Assembly (NCBI GenBank): GCA_016841005.1
Contig: JAEORG010000003.1
Location: 1 to 24,121, forward strand
Length of the DNA stretch: 24,121 nt
From: Candidatus Thorarchaeota archaeon
Lineage (GTDB): Archaea > Asgardarchaeota > Thorarchaeia > Thorarchaeales > Thorarchaeaceae
Direction of reading: 5' to 3'
The position numbers and the translations under genes were made by a program. Each line of letters opens with the position of its first letter. The stretch's first letter is position 1. Under the pieces are notes generated by a model that saw only the letters and a list, made by a program, of their open reading frames with translations, was not told the DNA's origin and did not search any database. Positions 22,658 through 24,121 of the stretch are shown piece after piece.

Positions 22658-23308
22658 CTAACTAGCCCCAGCTATTCGAAGTCCGAGTAGGAGGACAGTT
22701 TCACCCTTCGCTTTAAGGATATGTTCCATGGGTTCTAGTATACTCGGGATGTTTCTCTTAACATATTTTAAGAAAACATCTGGTCCATCGTTGAGTGCTT
22801 TACGCATTCTGTTAACGTGATACTGTAATTCCTTGAGAGTTTCTGGTGTGATAGGTCTATCAGCATATAGTTTAGTAAGAAGGGTTTGGCGTATCTCTTC
22901 AGCTACAATATTGGTGTCACTAACCACGGATTCTCTTGGAGCTGTTCTTTCCTCATATTGTGGAATGATCGCTTGGCCTTCTCGTAGAACACGACGCACC
23001 TCTTCTGGAGTTAAATCACTCACTTCAAGATCGTCCTCGACAATCAATCTTTTCCAACATCTCTTTCCTTGAAACTCAACAGGTGAAACATAGCCTTTCG
23101 CATGCATCTGATTCAGAATCTTGCGAAACATCTTATCTGTAACTAGAGAATGAGCTGCGGAAAACATCATGAATTTTTGATATAGAACAGCCTCAAATTC
23201 GATGATTGATGATGCAAAAGCACGCACTATGTCTAACTCAATCATTCTCTCTTCCTGTTCTGGTTGATTCAACCCAGACACATCTGCACCCCGACGCTCT
23301 CGCGCCAT
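22658..23308 (-). CDS. Unrecognised protein with possible winged-helix region
   Basis: I do not recognise a family for this 216-residue soluble protein. Residues about 25-85 (IVRAFASSIIEFEAVLYQKF through FRKILNQMHAKGYVSPVEFQGKRCWKRL) have the helix-helix-helix-strand rhythm of a winged helix, with the wing at FQGKRCWKRLIVEDD. The rest is charged and helical (SDLTPEEVRRVLREGQ, ETLKELQYHVNRMRKAL), suggesting oligomerisation. DNA-binding regulation is one possibility; an adaptor role is another. An open frame runs ten codons upstream to 23338, but those residues (aromatic-rich) look untranslated, so the ATG at 23308 is preferred. No good Shine-Dalgarno sequence is present. It sits between the prenyl synthase gene (convergent) and the surface protein gene (same strand). 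Confidence 0.65.
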   Translation of the reverse strand: MARERRGADVSGLNQPEQEERMIELDIVRAFASSIIEFEAVLYQKFMMFSAAHSLVTDKMFRKILNQMHAKGYVSPVEFQGKRCWKRLIVEDDLEVSDLTPEEVRRVLREGQAIIPQYEERTAPRESVVSDTNIVAEEIRQTLLTKLYADRPITPETLKELQYHVNRMRKALNDGPDVFLKYVKRNIPSILEPMEHILKAKGETVLLLGLRIAGAS

Positions 23309-23399
23309 AAAATAATAGTAACATCTCCATATGAACATTCACAGAGTGAAGTGAAAACGAAAAATGAAGAGCAATTAAGAAATATCGAAATGGATTTTA

Positions 23400-23431
23400 C
23401 CAAAAAGAAGAGTAGGGGCTGTCATAGCCCC
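23400..23431 (-). terminator. Hairpin plus T-rich terminator of the surface protein gene
   Basis: Read on the minus strand, GGGGCT (23431-23426) and AGCCCC (23420-23415) form a 6-bp hairpin around ATGAC. TACTCTTCTTTTTGG follows at 23414-23400. It lies 8 nt after the surface protein stop codon. Confidence 0.65.
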
Positions 23432-23439
23432 TTATCACA

Positions 23440-24121
23440 CTATTTTCTTTTCACAATTACAACCACAACTATCAACACTACCACTATTCCTATTCCACCA
23501 ATCAATATGATCATAATATCAGGAGGTGGTGAAGTTGTAGTGGGTTCTGTTGGGGTTGGTGTCGTTGTACTCGTTGGGGGAGTATCAGCACCCCAAGTCA
23601 CTGTAATAGGTCCTCGGATGGCAATATTACCACCTGTGTCATTTGCATAGATGAATACGTCCAAGGGCTCAGTTGCAATAATTGGTATTTCAGCACTGAA
23701 TGAATCTCCAACGGCAGACATAGAAACTTCAATCTCTTCAGTTCCTGTATCAAACCATAACCATGCCGAATCAACAGAACTTGGGTCTGTTATCGTTGCA
23801 CTAATTGTGACAGAGGTCTCATTATCAGGATTCTCAGGAGTCTGAGTTATTCCTCCAATTCTTGGTCCCATCTCATCGAAATCAGGGATATTTGACTCTG
23901 ATCGATTTCCGATTGCCCAATCAATGAAATTCTCTAGAAGAACTACATTGTTAAATAATGCAATCTTTCCATCATCAAAGTCACTGAAGAAGGTAGTTCC
24001 TGCAACTAACACACGAAGTTCTCCTAATTCTTCCACAGCAATCAAGGGGATTTGATCTCCGTTGACACCATCTTGAGAATCATCATATATCACAGTAATT
24101 GCAGGAGCCTGTTGATTGGTC
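23440..24121 (-). CDS. Membrane-anchored surface protein, C-terminal part (partial)
   Basis: The frame is open to the window edge, so this is only the C-terminal part (about 227 residues) of a longer exported protein. The GTG at 24093 is not a real start. The first 65 visible residues (VIYDDSQDG through ENFIDWAIGN) look like the end of an alpha/beta domain similar to extracellular glutamine-amidotransferase-like folds; this is a weak guess. Then comes an Ig-like beta domain (SVTISATITDPSSVDSAWLW ... YANDTGGNIAIRGPITVTW). A Thr/Pro stalk (PPTSTTTPTPTEPTTTSPPP) follows, then one membrane helix of Ile/Val/Gly and the stop signal VKRK. The topology is outside-domain, glycosylatable stalk, membrane anchor, a plan common in archaeal S-layer-associated proteins. 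Confidence 0.75.
   Translation of the reverse strand, partial: TNQQAPAITVIYDDSQDGVNGDQIPLIAVEELGELRVLVAGTTFFSDFDDGKIALFNNVVLLENFIDWAIGNRSESNIPDFDEMGPRIGGITQTPENPDNETSVTISATITDPSSVDSAWLWFDTGTEEIEVSMSAVGDSFSAEIPIIATEPLDVFIYANDTGGNIAIRGPITVTWGADTPPTSTTTPTPTEPTTTSPPPDIMIILIGGIGIVVVLIVVVVIVKRK

Noticed and set aside
1..24121. Mobile element, prophage, CRISPR or defence system
   Set aside because: No transposase, integrase, terminal inverted repeats, spacer arrays or toxin-antitoxin pairs were seen; gene content is housekeeping in character.

Overview
The window comes from an archaeon, most likely an Asgard archaeon and possibly Thorarchaeia. The archaeal signs are an elongation factor 2, a tRNA-Gln with a bulge-helix-bulge intron, TATA-type box A promoters, Shine-Dalgarno sequences of the GGAGGTGA type, a tetraether-synthase-like radical SAM enzyme and a type-I geranylgeranyl/polyprenyl diphosphate synthase. 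The Asgard assignment is an inference. It rests on an MglA-like small GTPase with a long charged N-terminal tail, an EF-2 with a degenerate diphthamide loop, and a surface protein ending in a Thr/Pro stalk plus one membrane helix. Base composition is moderately AT-rich and even; I see no insertion sequence, prophage, CRISPR array or defence island.

Layout. 1-4.6 kb: ketopantoate reductase (+), then an MBL-fold hydrolase and a class-V aminotransferase as a two-gene minus-strand operon, then the GTPase (+) converging on a creatininase-family amidohydrolase (-). 4.6-6.0 kb: intron-containing tRNA-Gln(CUG), an apparently structured non-coding RNA with its own box A, and a SAM methyltransferase. 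6.0-9.8 kb: EF-2 with a long structured leader and a hairpin terminator, then an M20 metallopeptidase. 9.8-13.2 kb: a very long isoleucyl-tRNA synthetase (-) with an altered KMSKS loop. 13.5-16.3 kb: an unrecognised zinc-site protein paired with a MazG-like pyrophosphohydrolase, then the Tes-like radical SAM enzyme behind a short hairpin-rich leader. 16.3-16.8 kb: a gene-free stretch with a 12-nt direct repeat, a box A and a second structured RNA candidate that has competing helices. 16.8-22.7 kb: HD-domain hydrolase, a one-helix small membrane protein, TldD and TldE, a PhzF-family enzyme and the polyprenyl synthase. 22.7 kb to the end: an unrecognised minus-strand protein with a possible winged-helix region, and the C-terminal part of a membrane-anchored surface protein.

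Functional links. Translation is represented by tRNA-Gln, EF-2 and IleRS. Membrane lipids are represented by the prenyl synthase (isoprenoid chain) and the Tes-like enzyme (joining two diethers into a tetraether). Peptide turnover is represented by TldD/TldE and the M20 peptidase, and nucleotide clean-up by the MazG-like and HD enzymes.

The least explained items are the two structured intergenic RNAs (about 4944-5047 and 16588-16729). Both carry GGATAATAT and a C-rich CCTCC segment, and both follow their own box A. Next are the EF-2 with its changed diphthamide loop and the Tes leader, in which part of the ribosome-binding site is paired. All structures were folded by eye and no database search was possible.
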